Origin: Fusarium oxysporum f. sp. lycopersici 4287
Taxonomy: Eukaryota > Ascomycota > Sordariomycetes > Hypocreales > Nectriaceae
Assembly (NCBI RefSeq): GCF_000149955.1
Contig: NC_030993.1
Span: forward strand, 3,677,453-3,741,452
Reading direction: 5' to 3'
DNA length: 64,000 nucleotides
Shown here piece by piece: positions 22,219 to 33,294 of this stretch. The translations under genes and the position numbers were made by a program. How positions within the stretch are numbered: position 1 is the stretch's first letter; every line of letters starts with the position of its first letter. Below the pieces are notes generated by a model, which did not search any database, was not told where the DNA came from, and saw nothing but the letters and a program-made list of their open reading frames with translations.

Positions 22219-23892
22219 TTATATGAAGCAGCGCTCCAGCAATCTAACCACTGATAAATAAAACGCCTCTTGAATACTCTCTACCTGTCCAGCCTCGCCC
22301 GTCTGGAAGTCACTCCTCAGGCATACAGAAGCTGCGTCAGCGAAAGCGTCCCCCATCTTCATCCTGACCTCAGGAATCATATCAAATATTGCCTGACGCA
22401 CATTTCTGTCTTCGTTCTGACAGCCTCGGCGGTCTAAAAGCTTGATGATCGGCGACCAGAGACCAATCTCCACGAGCACGACACCAAGACTGTACAGGTC
22501 GGCTTTGTATGAGAAAGACGGTCGCTCGCCATTTTCATGCAGTGGATGGCCTTGGTGATCTGGATGCCGGTACACGTTCTGAAATCGGTCGTCTCCAACG
22601 TTTTGAGTCAACCTGGTCTCCCGGAACAGCCTACTGTAGTCGAAACCGCCAATGTATGCCGCACCAAGGTCAACACAAGATATGGCGCTACTAAGAAATA
22701 GCACATTGTCGCTACGGATGCCTTTGTGCAGCCACGATCCCAGATGAAGAAACAGCAGCGTCTTGGAAAGCAGCTTAACAAGCTTCAATCGCTCAGTGAG
22801 AGATTTAGGCGCAGACCCTTCCCTGCTTAGCAGCTCCAGAAGAGTGTAGACTTGCTGGCCTTCTTCAAGCTTGAAGACCAAACCGTATTGTGCGTCCTCT
22901 TCTTCTGCGACAGGCATATCAACCATTGCTATGCATTCCAGAGTCCTGAACTCTTGGGGCTTCTTTTCCGAATGTAGTAGCAAAGCGAGGTCGTGTATTT
23001 GGTTTTGGGAAGCCTCCTTGATTTCCGCAGATAAGCTACTTGGTACGCATATCCACTCGATCATCACAGGTGTGATGTTGATGTTGCGAGACTTGAAATC
23101 GGCGAGGCTGCGTTTGGTAGAGTATTCAGTTGTGTTGTCCAGTTTCTTTTCGTTTTTGATTCCTCGGTGACTTCGCAGTAACTCTCGTTGGTGTAGAGTG
23201 TCGCTTCGGTTTCTCATCTCTTGTGCAGCTTGCTTGAAATTAGCGATGCCCTCTACTACTTTGAAAGCTCTATCCTCTTCAGGACCTCCAATCTGTGGCT
23301 CATCCCGGTCAAATGTGTCGATCGGGTCGCTGGTCGGGGGTGTGAAGAAATCCTCGAGCTCTCCGACTAATACGGCAATTTGGTCCGTCATCCTCATCCC
23401 CTCTCCCCCCTTCCGAGCCCATCTCCACCGCTGTATTATGTTGGCATGATTTATAGAAGCTACCTCCTGCTGCAGCAGCTTCAGATCTTTGACATCTGGC
23501 TCATCCGTTTGAGCGATCAGAGCGAGTTGAAGACCGCGGTCCGCCGAACGAGGCTGACCCTCTAGGACGCGATCATTTCGGAAAAGTGAGGGATATTTCT
23601 TGTCAAAGTTATCCAGCGCCGTGAGTCGATACTGAATTATCAGGAGATACCTCAGTGCCAGCGATCCGAATTCTCTGAAGCGTCGACTCTCCAGGTGATC
23701 CCCCTCCTTCAGCCGCCTCCAGCCAAGTGCCCAGGTCTTGAGACGGGCACGAATCATGTCGAGTCTGGCTTTTATTATCACAACTTCTTGGCCGACTTCA
23801 TTTGTCGCCTTCCACAGATCGATGACCGTGACGGTGGTATCGACGACCTGCAGGGCAAATCCCAAAATGGCAATAGCCTCGAGGCCGGACAT
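22219..23892 (-). CDS. HeLo-type N-terminal domain fused to a degenerate (pseudo)kinase domain
   Basis: Single exon, 557 residues. Residues 1-60 begin with a hydrophobic helix (GLEAIAILGFALQVVD) and continue into amphipathic helices, typical of HeLo/SesB-like cell-death domains. Residues about 270-550 follow a protein-kinase layout, but the key residues are lost: the catalytic loop is LHKGIRSDN (388-396) instead of HRD...N, and DFG is replaced by DLGAA (408-412), while the structural ADLYSLGVVLVEIG helix (464-477) is kept. It is therefore probably catalytically dead and acts as a sensor or scaffold. It stands head-to-head with the kinase-ankyrin gene, 669 bases apart. Family knowledge: HeLo domains form membrane-disrupting helices when activated. 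A link to its neighbours is inference. Confidence 0.8.
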   Translation of the reverse strand: MSGLEAIAILGFALQVVDTTVTVIDLWKATNEVGQEVVIIKARLDMIRARLKTWALGWRRLKEGDHLESRRFREFGSLALRYLLIIQYRLTALDNFDKKYPSLFRNDRVLEGQPRSADRGLQLALIAQTDEPDVKDLKLLQQEVASINHANIIQRWRWARKGGEGMRMTDQIAVLVGELEDFFTPPTSDPIDTFDRDEPQIGGPEEDRAFKVVEGIANFKQAAQEMRNRSDTLHQRELLRSHRGIKNEKKLDNTTEYSTKRSLADFKSRNINITPVMIEWICVPSSLSAEIKEASQNQIHDLALLLHSEKKPQEFRTLECIAMVDMPVAEEEDAQYGLVFKLEEGQQVYTLLELLSREGSAPKSLTERLKLVKLLSKTLLFLHLGSWLHKGIRSDNVLFLSSAISCVDLGAAYIGGFDYSRLFRETRLTQNVGDDRFQNVYRHPDHQGHPLHENGERPSFSYKADLYSLGVVLVEIGLWSPIIKLLDRRGCQNEDRNVRQAIFDMIPEVRMKMGDAFADAASVCLRSDFQTGEAGQVESIQEAFYLSVVRLLERCFI

Positions 23893-24561
23893 TTTTGGTA
23901 TGCAATGGGTAAGTTGGCTTGGTGCACTTTTGGAGGGATAAGAATAATCTAAATCACGAGGATTTGTTTCATGCTCACGCTGATCAGACCTAGCATTTAC
24001 TTATGTTTGTTTTGGATGGCCTGGGTCATGTGCCACCGCTTGATGGCGGAACTGCTAGCGGGAACCTCCGTTATTTCACGGCTCTCTGCCACCGCCACAG
24101 TCGCCCATATTTGCGCTAAATTAGAATAACGAGCCCTGAAAGGCCGCCCCTGCCCACCTTGGACTCAGTGGCTGGGGGCTTATATCACTACACAGACCTT
24201 AGTCCAAATAAGTTCGTCTTGGTGGTTGCAATAAGGCTTTTCCCCTCATCTTTGTGGCGTGCGATGCTAGCTAAATGTGAATCAAATCTTGACAAGGCAC
24301 AGACTCACAAGAATGTGATGGATTGAAACTTTGCACGTGCTGCACAATGCAAAGTCTAGACTGCGCCTCCAATCTCTGCATTCGGTGTAGTCTCAGAAGA
24401 ATAAATACTGCCGTCCCATTCCAAGAATCAGGTCACTTGAGCAGGCTGGTCAACAAGAGCCCTTGATATTCTACTCAGAATCCAACGATATATGACATAT
24501 CTGGCTCGGGGAAGACGTCTCAAGTAGCCTACCTAAGGCTCCCTAGCGATCGCTGAGCTCC
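23893..24561. promoter_or_regulatory. Divergent promoter region of HeLo-pseudokinase and kinase-ankyrin genes
   Basis: 669 bases between two start codons facing away from each other. The sequence includes a TGCACGTGCTGCACAATGCA stretch around 24332-24351 containing an E-box CACGTG. A shared region this small would allow co-regulation, but no factor can be assigned. Confidence 0.4.
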
Positions 24562-27500
24562 ATGATGACAGTCGACCCAAAGGAATCACGGCGGCCCATG
24601 CCGGGGCTGTTGCCTTTGTTCACTGCCGCCATTGATGCAGTAGGCACATGTCCGTTCCCGAGAGAAGAGGTGCTGGTCAATATCTGCATCGACGAAAAGG
24701 CTTTTGAAAGAGAACCTCCCCTGGCGCCTAGCAACTCATTCCAGGTCATGCGGAGCCAGCCAAACACGCTGCTAAAATACGTTGATTCGAAGTTCAGAAT
24801 GACCACTATCCATAGACTGGCCATGCTATATCTGAATGACGTTGTACTCCGAGTCCCGAAAAAGACGGTGGATTGGAACTCGGATCCCGGCCAGGACCTA
24901 TCAGAGTCCATCAGTACTGAAATCGCAATCCTCAAGAATGAGCATCTTCGGAAACACGAGAACATCATCGACATGGTTGGTATCTGCTGGAGTGTATACA
25001 GCGACCGCATTGTGATGCCTGTTCTTGTGCTGGAGACGGCCCAAGGCGGCGATTTATGGAGATATCTTCAGAGTTCGACGGAGCTCGATGCGAGGGACAG
25101 ACTGCGTCTAGCCATCCATTGCTATCAAGGCTTACTTGCTCTTCACACTGTCGGCGTCATCCACGCAGACCTGAAGCCAGAAAATATCCTGGTGTTCATC
25201 GACGAACAAGGCAGGCCATGCGCAAAGCTTACCGATTTTGGCTGCTCCCTTCTTGTTTCCAACCTACACGGACCAACCAAGCTCGAATCAGGAACTCCTT
25301 TGTGGCAAAGTCCCAAAGTCTTGGAGTCCCTCAGCCATCAAGGTCTCCGTCAAGCTGATATCTATTCTTTGACGCTTGTCGCATCACTTCTATTAGTTGG
25401 GCCTTTCATGTATACGGTGCTTAAAGAGGCGCACGAGTCAGATGATGGCAAAGAGTCACTGCATAAACTCAAATCTGAGGATGGGTCTCTCGCAAGCTTT
25501 ATCAGAATGCAGAAGGATACTAATGACTCGTCGGGCGCACGTGTCTTCACAGACAAGACATCAGGTCTCATCTCTGAGTTCTTCGATTTCATGCTCTCCA
25601 ACGAGGATGAGCTTCAAATTGGAGCCGCATTACCCGTCAAGCTACTGAGGACTATGCTTCACCATGAGATTACATCTGCCACTAAACACAATGTCCGAGT
25701 CTTTGAGACTTTGGATAGGCTTGAAGAAGACGCCTATCTCAGCCCTGGTAAGCGCCCCGCCGTCTCTAAATCAGTAGTAAAGATTTCTAACTCAACCCAG
25801 GTAACAGTGTATCATTTGGTGAAGCTGAGAACGTAATATGCCGGTCCACTGCGGCGACAGACAGACAACAAGAGCTGGATCCCGAACCTACCATACCACT
25901 ACTCCATCACCCTTATCCAGAATTGTCTCAAATATACACAGAAAAGACGAAGCGGAGAGTGGAGGACGGGAGGCATGTAACCCTGATTCCTCGACCAGAA
26001 AGGACAATTTCGGTAAGCAGTACTTGCAAGCTTTGGCACACCCCAGCCAGGTCTAACAGGGCATATGCGTCTAGATCAATACATACTTTAGCAGACTCAG
26101 ACGACTTCCTGGCCGAATTTCCACAGCAATAATTACTCAGATACGAGAGATCGCCGACTCCGACTCGTACTGTGAAACCTCACGATCCCTCGCGGCATAT
26201 GCAATGGCAACATGGCTCATTGGGATTCACCGGTCCGCTGCCACTACGGCACCGTCACTTAGTGAGGCCGGGCAATATCTAGTAATCTCCGCCAAGCTGG
26301 GACATGGTCAGGCTCGCGCTACGCTGGGAAAGGTACTGGATTGGATAGGGATGCCGAATCCTATAGAATCAAAGGTTGAGGAAAGTTGGCTCTACGACTT
26401 GGCTGTGCTTGGAGATCGACGTTCTTTAAAGCGACTGAGTTCAGAAAGATGCGCTGAGGCATTGCGGGATCAGATATCAACGCTGAATTCACGAATCAAA
26501 GAGAAAGCAGATATCTCTGCGCCTTCAGATCAGGCGCTTTCGGAAAGCGACCAGCTCAAAGACAGCGGCGAACTGAGAGGGCGCCTCTCTCTCATCTGCA
26601 GGTACTTGGTTGGCCAGAGCTGGCATGTCAGCTTGCAAAAGATTCTCGACATACCAGGCCTCATGGATGCCGACTTGTGCGTTTCTCTTCTGATGCAAGC
26701 CTGTCAAGCGGGTGACTATAGGATTGCCAAAGTTCTCATCGAGCACGATACGCCGCTAAGAGATGATACCTCCAGACTAACACCACTGCATTTCTTGGCC
26801 CATTTTGGAGATGAGGATATGCTTCCTTTAGCACGGCAGCTCAAAGACAGAGGTATCGATCTAGAAGCCCGCTGCAACCTCCCTGCGCAATGCACCTTTG
26901 GCCAACTCGATTTGCGAGACACCCTTGTTGATGCGACGCCTCTGCTGTTTGCGGTGGCACAGTCGAGCCTCACAGCAGTTTCTGTGCTTGTTTCCCTGGG
27001 CGCGGATCCATTCAACGGAGCCGAGAAGTATGAACCGCACACAGGAACTATTTCTGCTCAGAAACGTGGGAGGACATACTCACCAGTCCATTTTGCCGCA
27101 AGACAACACATGTCAGAAATCCTTCGGGCCCTGTTACCAGATGACAAGGAATATGGACAGTTGTGGGATTGGATGTGTTATGAAACGCACTCGCTAAAGG
27201 TCACTCCGCTCTGGTGTGCCGTCGATTACTGGTACCAGGGCATGTACGATCGGGTATTACTGCATGGGGAAGATCACATCAAGAGATGCGAGGAGACTAT
27301 TACTTTCTTGTTGAAACGTGGAAGTCAAGGCCACGCAGTCAGTTGGGATGTCGTCACCCAGGTCAAACATTCCGTGTTCACAGCAGCGACCTTGTACGGC
27401 CAACCGTTTGTGCTGAATCATCTGCGATCTTTAGACATTCAGCCCACTACGAAGAATCTCATCAGAACACTTCAGATTGCCCTTGATGTCGAGGACTTGA

Positions 27501-28786
27501 CGGCGGTTGAGTACCTCCTGCCACTTGCCGAAAGAGAGACTCGAGACTCAGACTCGGCCTTTCAGCTTCAAGCATCGATTCAAGGTCACAAAGTTGCAGA
27601 CTTCATCAGCCACTTATACGATATCAAGGAACGCCTCGAGTCGAACGCAAGGTCAAAGCTCAAACTTGATTTAATCAGGGATCCGCCACTCAAAGAAACC
27701 GTTGGCCCGGATGCCGGCCAGGATATCCTCCAGCAGAAGGCTTCTCAGGGAGGCTTCAAGATGTCGTTCACTATACGGCCCGGGCCTGGTGGGCGCAGCA
27801 TCATGGAACGCACAGGCGAGCCAAGCATGATGCCGCCCAAAGGTACGCCTTTACCCATCGAAGCAGAAGATAGCGGCATTTCTGCCTTTGAAATGGCCGT
27901 CATGGGTGGGTACGAGGCACGTGCGAGCGAACTGTACGAGAGCGAGGAATGTGACGTGTCATGCCGCCGCGTAGATGAGGACGGCGATGAGACCACCCTC
28001 CTAGCACGTCTTATCCGCAAGAGCCGCAAGTACAGCAACTTTGACAAGCAAATCCTATTTCTTCTCGAGCTTACTCCCCCCAGCGCAGAAGAATTCTTCC
28101 GTGCGTGTATACCTTCTGGATCAACTGCCAACGAAGGGTTATCTATTCTTCACATGTCTGTCATTCTTGACGAGTCTCAAACAGAGTTCAAGCCCCGCGC
28201 CCCGCGCCAGATTGTCTCTGCCATCATTGAGAAGTACCCAGACTCAGAGTATCTGAACGCAGTCAATGCAGAGTTTGGCGCTGCTGTACATATAGCAGTC
28301 GAAATGGGTAATCTGGATGCACTCAAGGAACTTGAACATGAAGACGTTGAGTGGAATCTTCTAAACTGGCATGGGGAGACACCCCTCGACATCACGGCCC
28401 GGCGGCTACTAAACGTACATAAGTTTCTACAGCAGAGCCGTCATCTCCAAAAGCTAGAACAGCCCGAGGAGTACAAAGAAGCTGTAAGTACTTATCGGGC
28501 GAATGAACAGCGCACGAAGAGCTTTCTACAAGGGAGGGGGGGGAGATACGAAAAGTACAACGGGTTCATGCACAGGAGGAGTGAGACTGAGTGGGATCTA
28601 GAGAACTTTACCGTCTCGGGGAGCATGCAAGTCAACGTCGCGGAGCACTTGGCGATCCTTGAAAGCCGTTCGGTTGGCGAGAGTGAACCAAATGTAGCAG
28701 CTCATCTGCGTAAACTAAGAGTTTGGAGTGAGTTGGGGGTGGATGAATGTATGCTTCACCTTGCTGATGGTACAGCGGTGACTTGA
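24562..28786 (+). CDS. Protein kinase-ankyrin repeat protein
   Basis: Three exons: 24562-25747, 25801-26012, 26075-28786. Introns (gtaagc...acccag; gtaagc, tctaac branch, gtctag) keep phase, giving 1,369 residues. Kinase domain about residues 85-330: candidate lysine in VVLRVPKK, Glu120 in the C-helix, HADLKPEN (201-208), LTDFGCS (223-229) and the ADIYSLTLVASLL helix; these support an active Ser/Thr kinase, although the Gly-rich loop is weak and SPK replaces APE. The exon-3 part has about five to seven ankyrin units, for example RLTPLHFLAHFG and DATPLLFAVAQS near residue 700, YSPVHFAARQH, and GAAVHIAVEMGN with GETPLDITARR near the C-terminus. The two halves look like separate genes unless the introns are removed. 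The product is probably cytosolic; substrates are unknown. Confidence 0.85.
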
Positions 28787-30681
28787 GCTTTGTATAAGTT
28801 CTGGGAAGGTCAGGGAATCAACTAGGTACTATAACAGAATATAGACATTCCTAACTGCAGTTTTGTTCTATATGTTGACAATAAAGAATTCTCGGGAGCA
28901 CTGCAGGCGTTGGACAAGGGTACCGCAGTAATTTGTATCACAGCTGATAGGGGCTCCGTCCAACAAGTCGTTTGGCGGGCATGGTACGACAAGCCTGATC
29001 AGCTAAACGACGTCTTTCCGATAGCCCCATACGATGATTTTTTGCAGAATAACGGAGTAAGGGACTGACAAAGTGTCGAAATACCTCAATTAGCCAGCAC
29101 TCTAAGAAGTTCATTAGATAGCTATAAGAAAGAAAAACCCAGATGGCTGAATCCTTGTAAAACCATGACATTCTATTTCTCTTAGCTAGTACTCAATACC
29201 TTACCCGATTTATTACTAGCTCCGCGTCATCAGCTAGCCAGAATCGTCGTCAAGGCCACACTGCCATGATCCATACACGGGTTTGAGCTTCATAGGCCAA
29301 TCAGGAGACTGTATTTAGTTGTCTGAATTGCCGACTTGGAAGACATGACCTTCCTAATTGGTGTAGTCCAGCTGAATAGCATGAACGCCTCCTGCCAATC
29401 CCTATTTCCCTTGTCTGAGTCCTGTTGACAATTGCCGAGACAAATTCTTGTGATAATTGAATGCCGACGTGTTGCATGACATATAAGCCGTGCTCCTTCG
29501 GCTTCACATCACATAAGCCTCAGTGGCATCTTACAGCGGCCTCACTTACTCCCCGCGCAAACTGGTCACTGCTCCTTGGGCAACTCTCCCGATACACGCT
29601 CTCAGTACCTAATCTTACTCGTCAAGTATTCTTCACGGGTACATCACAAACAAAGACAACCTGAGGCCACAGAAAATAATGTATCGCTATATTTCCATCA
29701 AAGCCTGCAAAAATCCTTCTTCACCACCATCTTCCGCCGGAGCATCCTCGCCGCGCCCTCGGCCATTCCCCATAACATGTCAGCGCTGGAAATTACACAA
29801 TCTTAGTCAATGCCGACGACTCTGTGCGAACCGCATAATTAAATCCATCGGCATTGCGTACATGGTGGGAATGTCACTTTCTGACCTTCCGAATTGGGGA
29901 AAGGTCCTTGTTTTGCACTTGCATGGTAAAACGAAAATCACGCTGGCCGCGTCTCGGGCGCGAGTCAGTGAAAACAACTCATAAACAGGGGAGAAGTGAC
30001 CCTTTTTCGCATTAGTTTTCGGGAGGTGTTGCTGAAGTCCTTTGTATGGTCGACCTCGACCGTTTAGTGTTAGCATGGATGATGCATCAGGACTGAATAG
30101 ACCGGTGGACATGAAACATCTCCGTGACGACCCTCTTGCAAGGGAATTGATTGAGCTGATGATGGCCTCTGATTAAAGCACTACGATTGCCGCATTAATT
30201 AATCAGATAAAGACAAGTTTCATGAATCTCTCCCAGCTGCCTGGCGCTCGTCCCCTCTGATCTTCATATCACTCTCCATCGCGATGGTTCAACCTCCTCC
30301 TCCTCCTTCGAGAAGCACCAATGCCGATCCCTCAAACGACAGCCCTAAAAGCCAAGAGCTATCTACCGGCGTCTTAAAGCTCCCCACCAGCAAATTTGAC
30401 ACCGCGCCAATTGGAACTGTTGTCAACAGCGACTATTTAAGCCTTATACTACTTTAGGTCCATGATTTACAACGTCCCGGGTTCCCCTTGGCGATCACAT
30501 ATGGGGTTCCCCTGTTGCAGATCAATCCTTCGGCAAATTCACATGAAAGGGGGTCAACATTCCCAGACTTAAAACTCTGGCAATGGCTTGCATTCCCCGG
30601 TGCAGAACGCGAATGTCCTTTTAGGGATTTCTTTGCCTTTCTTAGCATTTGATAATCTTTGTGCAGGTGAGGCTTGACAAT
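28787..30681. other. Intergenic region of about 1.9 kb
   Basis: No well-supported gene. A frame of 57 codons (ATG 30284, stop 30457) beginning MVQPPPPPSR lies in the leader of the GPCR gene. Other short frames (29301-29507, 29679-29984, 29807-30112) overlap each other on both strands and show no motifs. A GATAGCCCC...CGGAGTAA pattern lies at 29020-29060. Confidence 0.45.
30284..30457 (+). other. Possible upstream open reading frame (57 codons)
   Basis: ATG 30284 opens a Pro/Ser-rich 57-codon frame closing with TAG about 225 bases before the GPCR start at 30682. It could be a regulatory uORF in the GPCR leader, a first exon of another transcript, or chance. Transcript data would be needed to decide. 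Confidence 0.25.
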
Positions 30682-32046
30682 ATGGAGATCGGGCTATCAA
30701 CCAACGATGTCAAGCTCATCACCATCATTCAGCAAGTATGCTCCGTTCTATCGCTGGTAGGATGTCTCTTCATCATCACAACCTTCTGTCTCTGCGATGC
30801 TTTTCACAAACCCATCAATCGGCTTGTTTTTTATGCGTCGTTTGGTAATATCATGGCGAGTATTTGCTTCATCATGGCTGATTCGTTTATCGACGCGCCT
30901 GATGGGGCTGGATGTCAGACACAGGCCTTCTTACTCCACACGTACGTTCACAGACAATTTCGCTACGACGCTTGGCTAATTTGTGCAGTTTTGTTGGGGC
31001 TGATGCGTTATGGACCCTTGCGATGGCGATTAATGTTTACCTTGCGTTCTACTATCGCTTCGATGCGCAGCGGTTGAGGAAGATGGAGTTACCGTATTTA
31101 CTTCTCTGTTATGGTATCCCATTCTTGCCAGCATTTATCTTCATCTTCGTTAAGAACGGCGATGGCGTGAGAGTTTATGGTAGCGCTGTTCAGTGGTGCT
31201 GGATCACTTCATCATGGGACACTCTGCGCATCGCAACATTCTACGGGCCAATCTGGTAACTACACCTGCCCTACCTCACAGTTTATTGCAGTGTACTGAC
31301 AATACAGGGTCATCATCGCCATCACCCTCGCAATCTACATCCGCTCCGGCAGCACCATCTACCGAAAACGCCAACAACTCCTCAAAGCACAGGGCTCTGG
31401 CTCAGGTGGTCTATCATACGCCAACCAAAGCACCATCAACAACATGAAGACCACCGAAGTGACCATCACCTCCGAAGCAGCGACCCAACCCGACGCGATC
31501 CAATTACAAAACATGGGCCATCAAGTTACCGTCCATGCTATTGGCGAGCATGCTGAGCCCCAGCCACCTCAACCGATTGCTCGTGTAACCAGCACCATGC
31601 CCCAACCTGTCCAGCGCCCGGCGGTGCGCCCTAGCAACGATGTATACCGTGCGGCATGGGCTTATACAAAAGTCGCGATGCTGTTTTTTGCGGTGATATT
31701 AATTACGTGGATTCCGTCCAGCGCTAATAGGATGTATTCACACATTCACCCTTCGGAAGTCAGCAAGCCTTTGCAATTCATGAGCGCGACGGTTCTTCCG
31801 CTTCAAGGATTCTGGAACGCGGTTATTTATGCCGTTACGTCATGGGCCGCATGCAAAGCGGTGCTGGAAGAGAGAGGCCTTTGGGGATCGAGAACAAGGA
31901 TAAATGAACCGGCTTGGGAGGCTGATGAGGAGCGTGGAAGGAGGAGAAGTAAACTTAAGACTATGTTGAACTCAAGGACAGAAGATTCTGAGAGCCTGAG
32001 AGAGTTAGCTCATCAGAACAAGTCTGATGATGGGCGAAGCGTATGA
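30682..32046 (+). CDS. cAMP-receptor-like (class E) G protein-coupled receptor
   Basis: Exons 30682-30941, 30989-31255 and 31308-32046 (introns gtacgt...gtgcag and gtaact...tacag, phases consistent) give 421 residues. Seven membrane segments can be followed: five before residue 200 (including LVGCLFIITTFCL, LVFYASFGNIMASICFI, LWTLAMAINVYLAFYY and LLLCYGIPFLPAFIFIF), then a long Thr/Gln/Pro-rich third cytoplasmic loop (about 200-290), TM6 (VAMLFFAVILITWIPSSANR) and TM7 (LPLQGFWNAVIYAVTSW), with a charged C-tail. This is the layout of the Dictyostelium cAR-like receptors that fungi use for nutrient or developmental sensing. The ligand is unknown. The alternative upstream TTG start is not favoured. 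Confidence 0.88.
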
Positions 32047-33294
32047 ACATGACGATCTTGTTTTTTTTTTTTTATTTCTACTTCAAGCAATGATACCATA
32101 TACCTTTCAATAGCATACAGATGTTTAATACCTCCACTCATCGGAATAGTAGCGTCGCTAGTCTCTTTACGCATAAGCCCAGTAGACTGGCCTTAAGCTC
32201 AAGCGACTATACTTATGGCTCGTGCGCATAACAGAAGATAGGCAGAAGAATATAACTAGGTCTGTTACATCACAACAGCTTCAACAATTTAACTTTAAGT
32301 GAACGAAACCGAATACCGAAACTAGGACTAAGTTCACAGGGCAATTCGCTTCTAAACCTCCACTTGTATCCATCTACTTTGAGTCTCGTCTTCGTCTTGA
32401 TACAGCGCAAAGATTTGGTGATGAACCGCGTACTACTTCTACAATTAAAATTACTTATTATTTATGTGCGGAAGTCAGCTCACATAACAGGTTTTTGCCG
32501 GATCTTTCCGTGTTCTGCCCTCATATAATGCTCTTACCCGTGTACAAACGATAAACGTCGGGAGATCTTGTTGCATAGTGCGCAATCCTTTTCCGTGCCC
32601 TGACATGGATGTACTATCGTTAGTATAAACATGAAAAATCCTCTCATTCTCAGCTTGACGTCAACAGCGCTATCAGGGTTACGAAAGCTGACGATAACCA
32701 GATAGATTTGCCTCATTTTCTTGCAATAATCATGGTCGCAGTGGGGAGAGCGCTATGTTTAATCAGGTTGACTTTTATTTAGGTGGAGTTGACCATAGCT
32801 CATACATAGCCTATGCAATCAGCCTCACACTATCACTTCTCATCTCACCGCTAAACGGTCCGCAACGGTAAGCATAGACAACAAGGCAACCGTTTCGACA
32901 AGAGACAACAAGTCTAAACCATTCTCATGCAAGCCACCGTTACAAAACCTGCTGGTGTTGCAGGGATCCTCGTTATGCTGATAATTAGTTGGTCTGTTGG
33001 TTGTAGGGCCAGCGACAGACATCCCGGCCTACCAATATTTTGATTGGACGTGCAAATAATCAGCCTGTCAATTATAGGAAAAAAACAAAGACGTGCGCGA
33101 GGGGCCTCCTTTTTCTTCTCCTTTTTACTCTTCATTTATTTTTTTCTATGCTGTGCCTGTCTGTCGAAAAGTCCTTTTCGCGTCAATGGTTTCTGGCGAC
33201 ATCGTTAATGCCTGGCGTATCGCTTGTCTTCAACTCACTTATAGCACGCGACATATCGATACTGCTAGACGCACGCTAGCTAGTTAGCCCTATA
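32047..33294. other. Intergenic region
   Basis: About 1.2 kb without supportable genes. Includes a T-run just after the GPCR stop (32060-32073) and pyrimidine-rich sequence at 33105-33150 upstream of the next start. Confidence 0.5.

Noticed and set aside
29679..30112. Overlapping open frames of 101 codons on both strands
   Set aside because: They overlap antisense with no motif on either strand; not supportable as genes.
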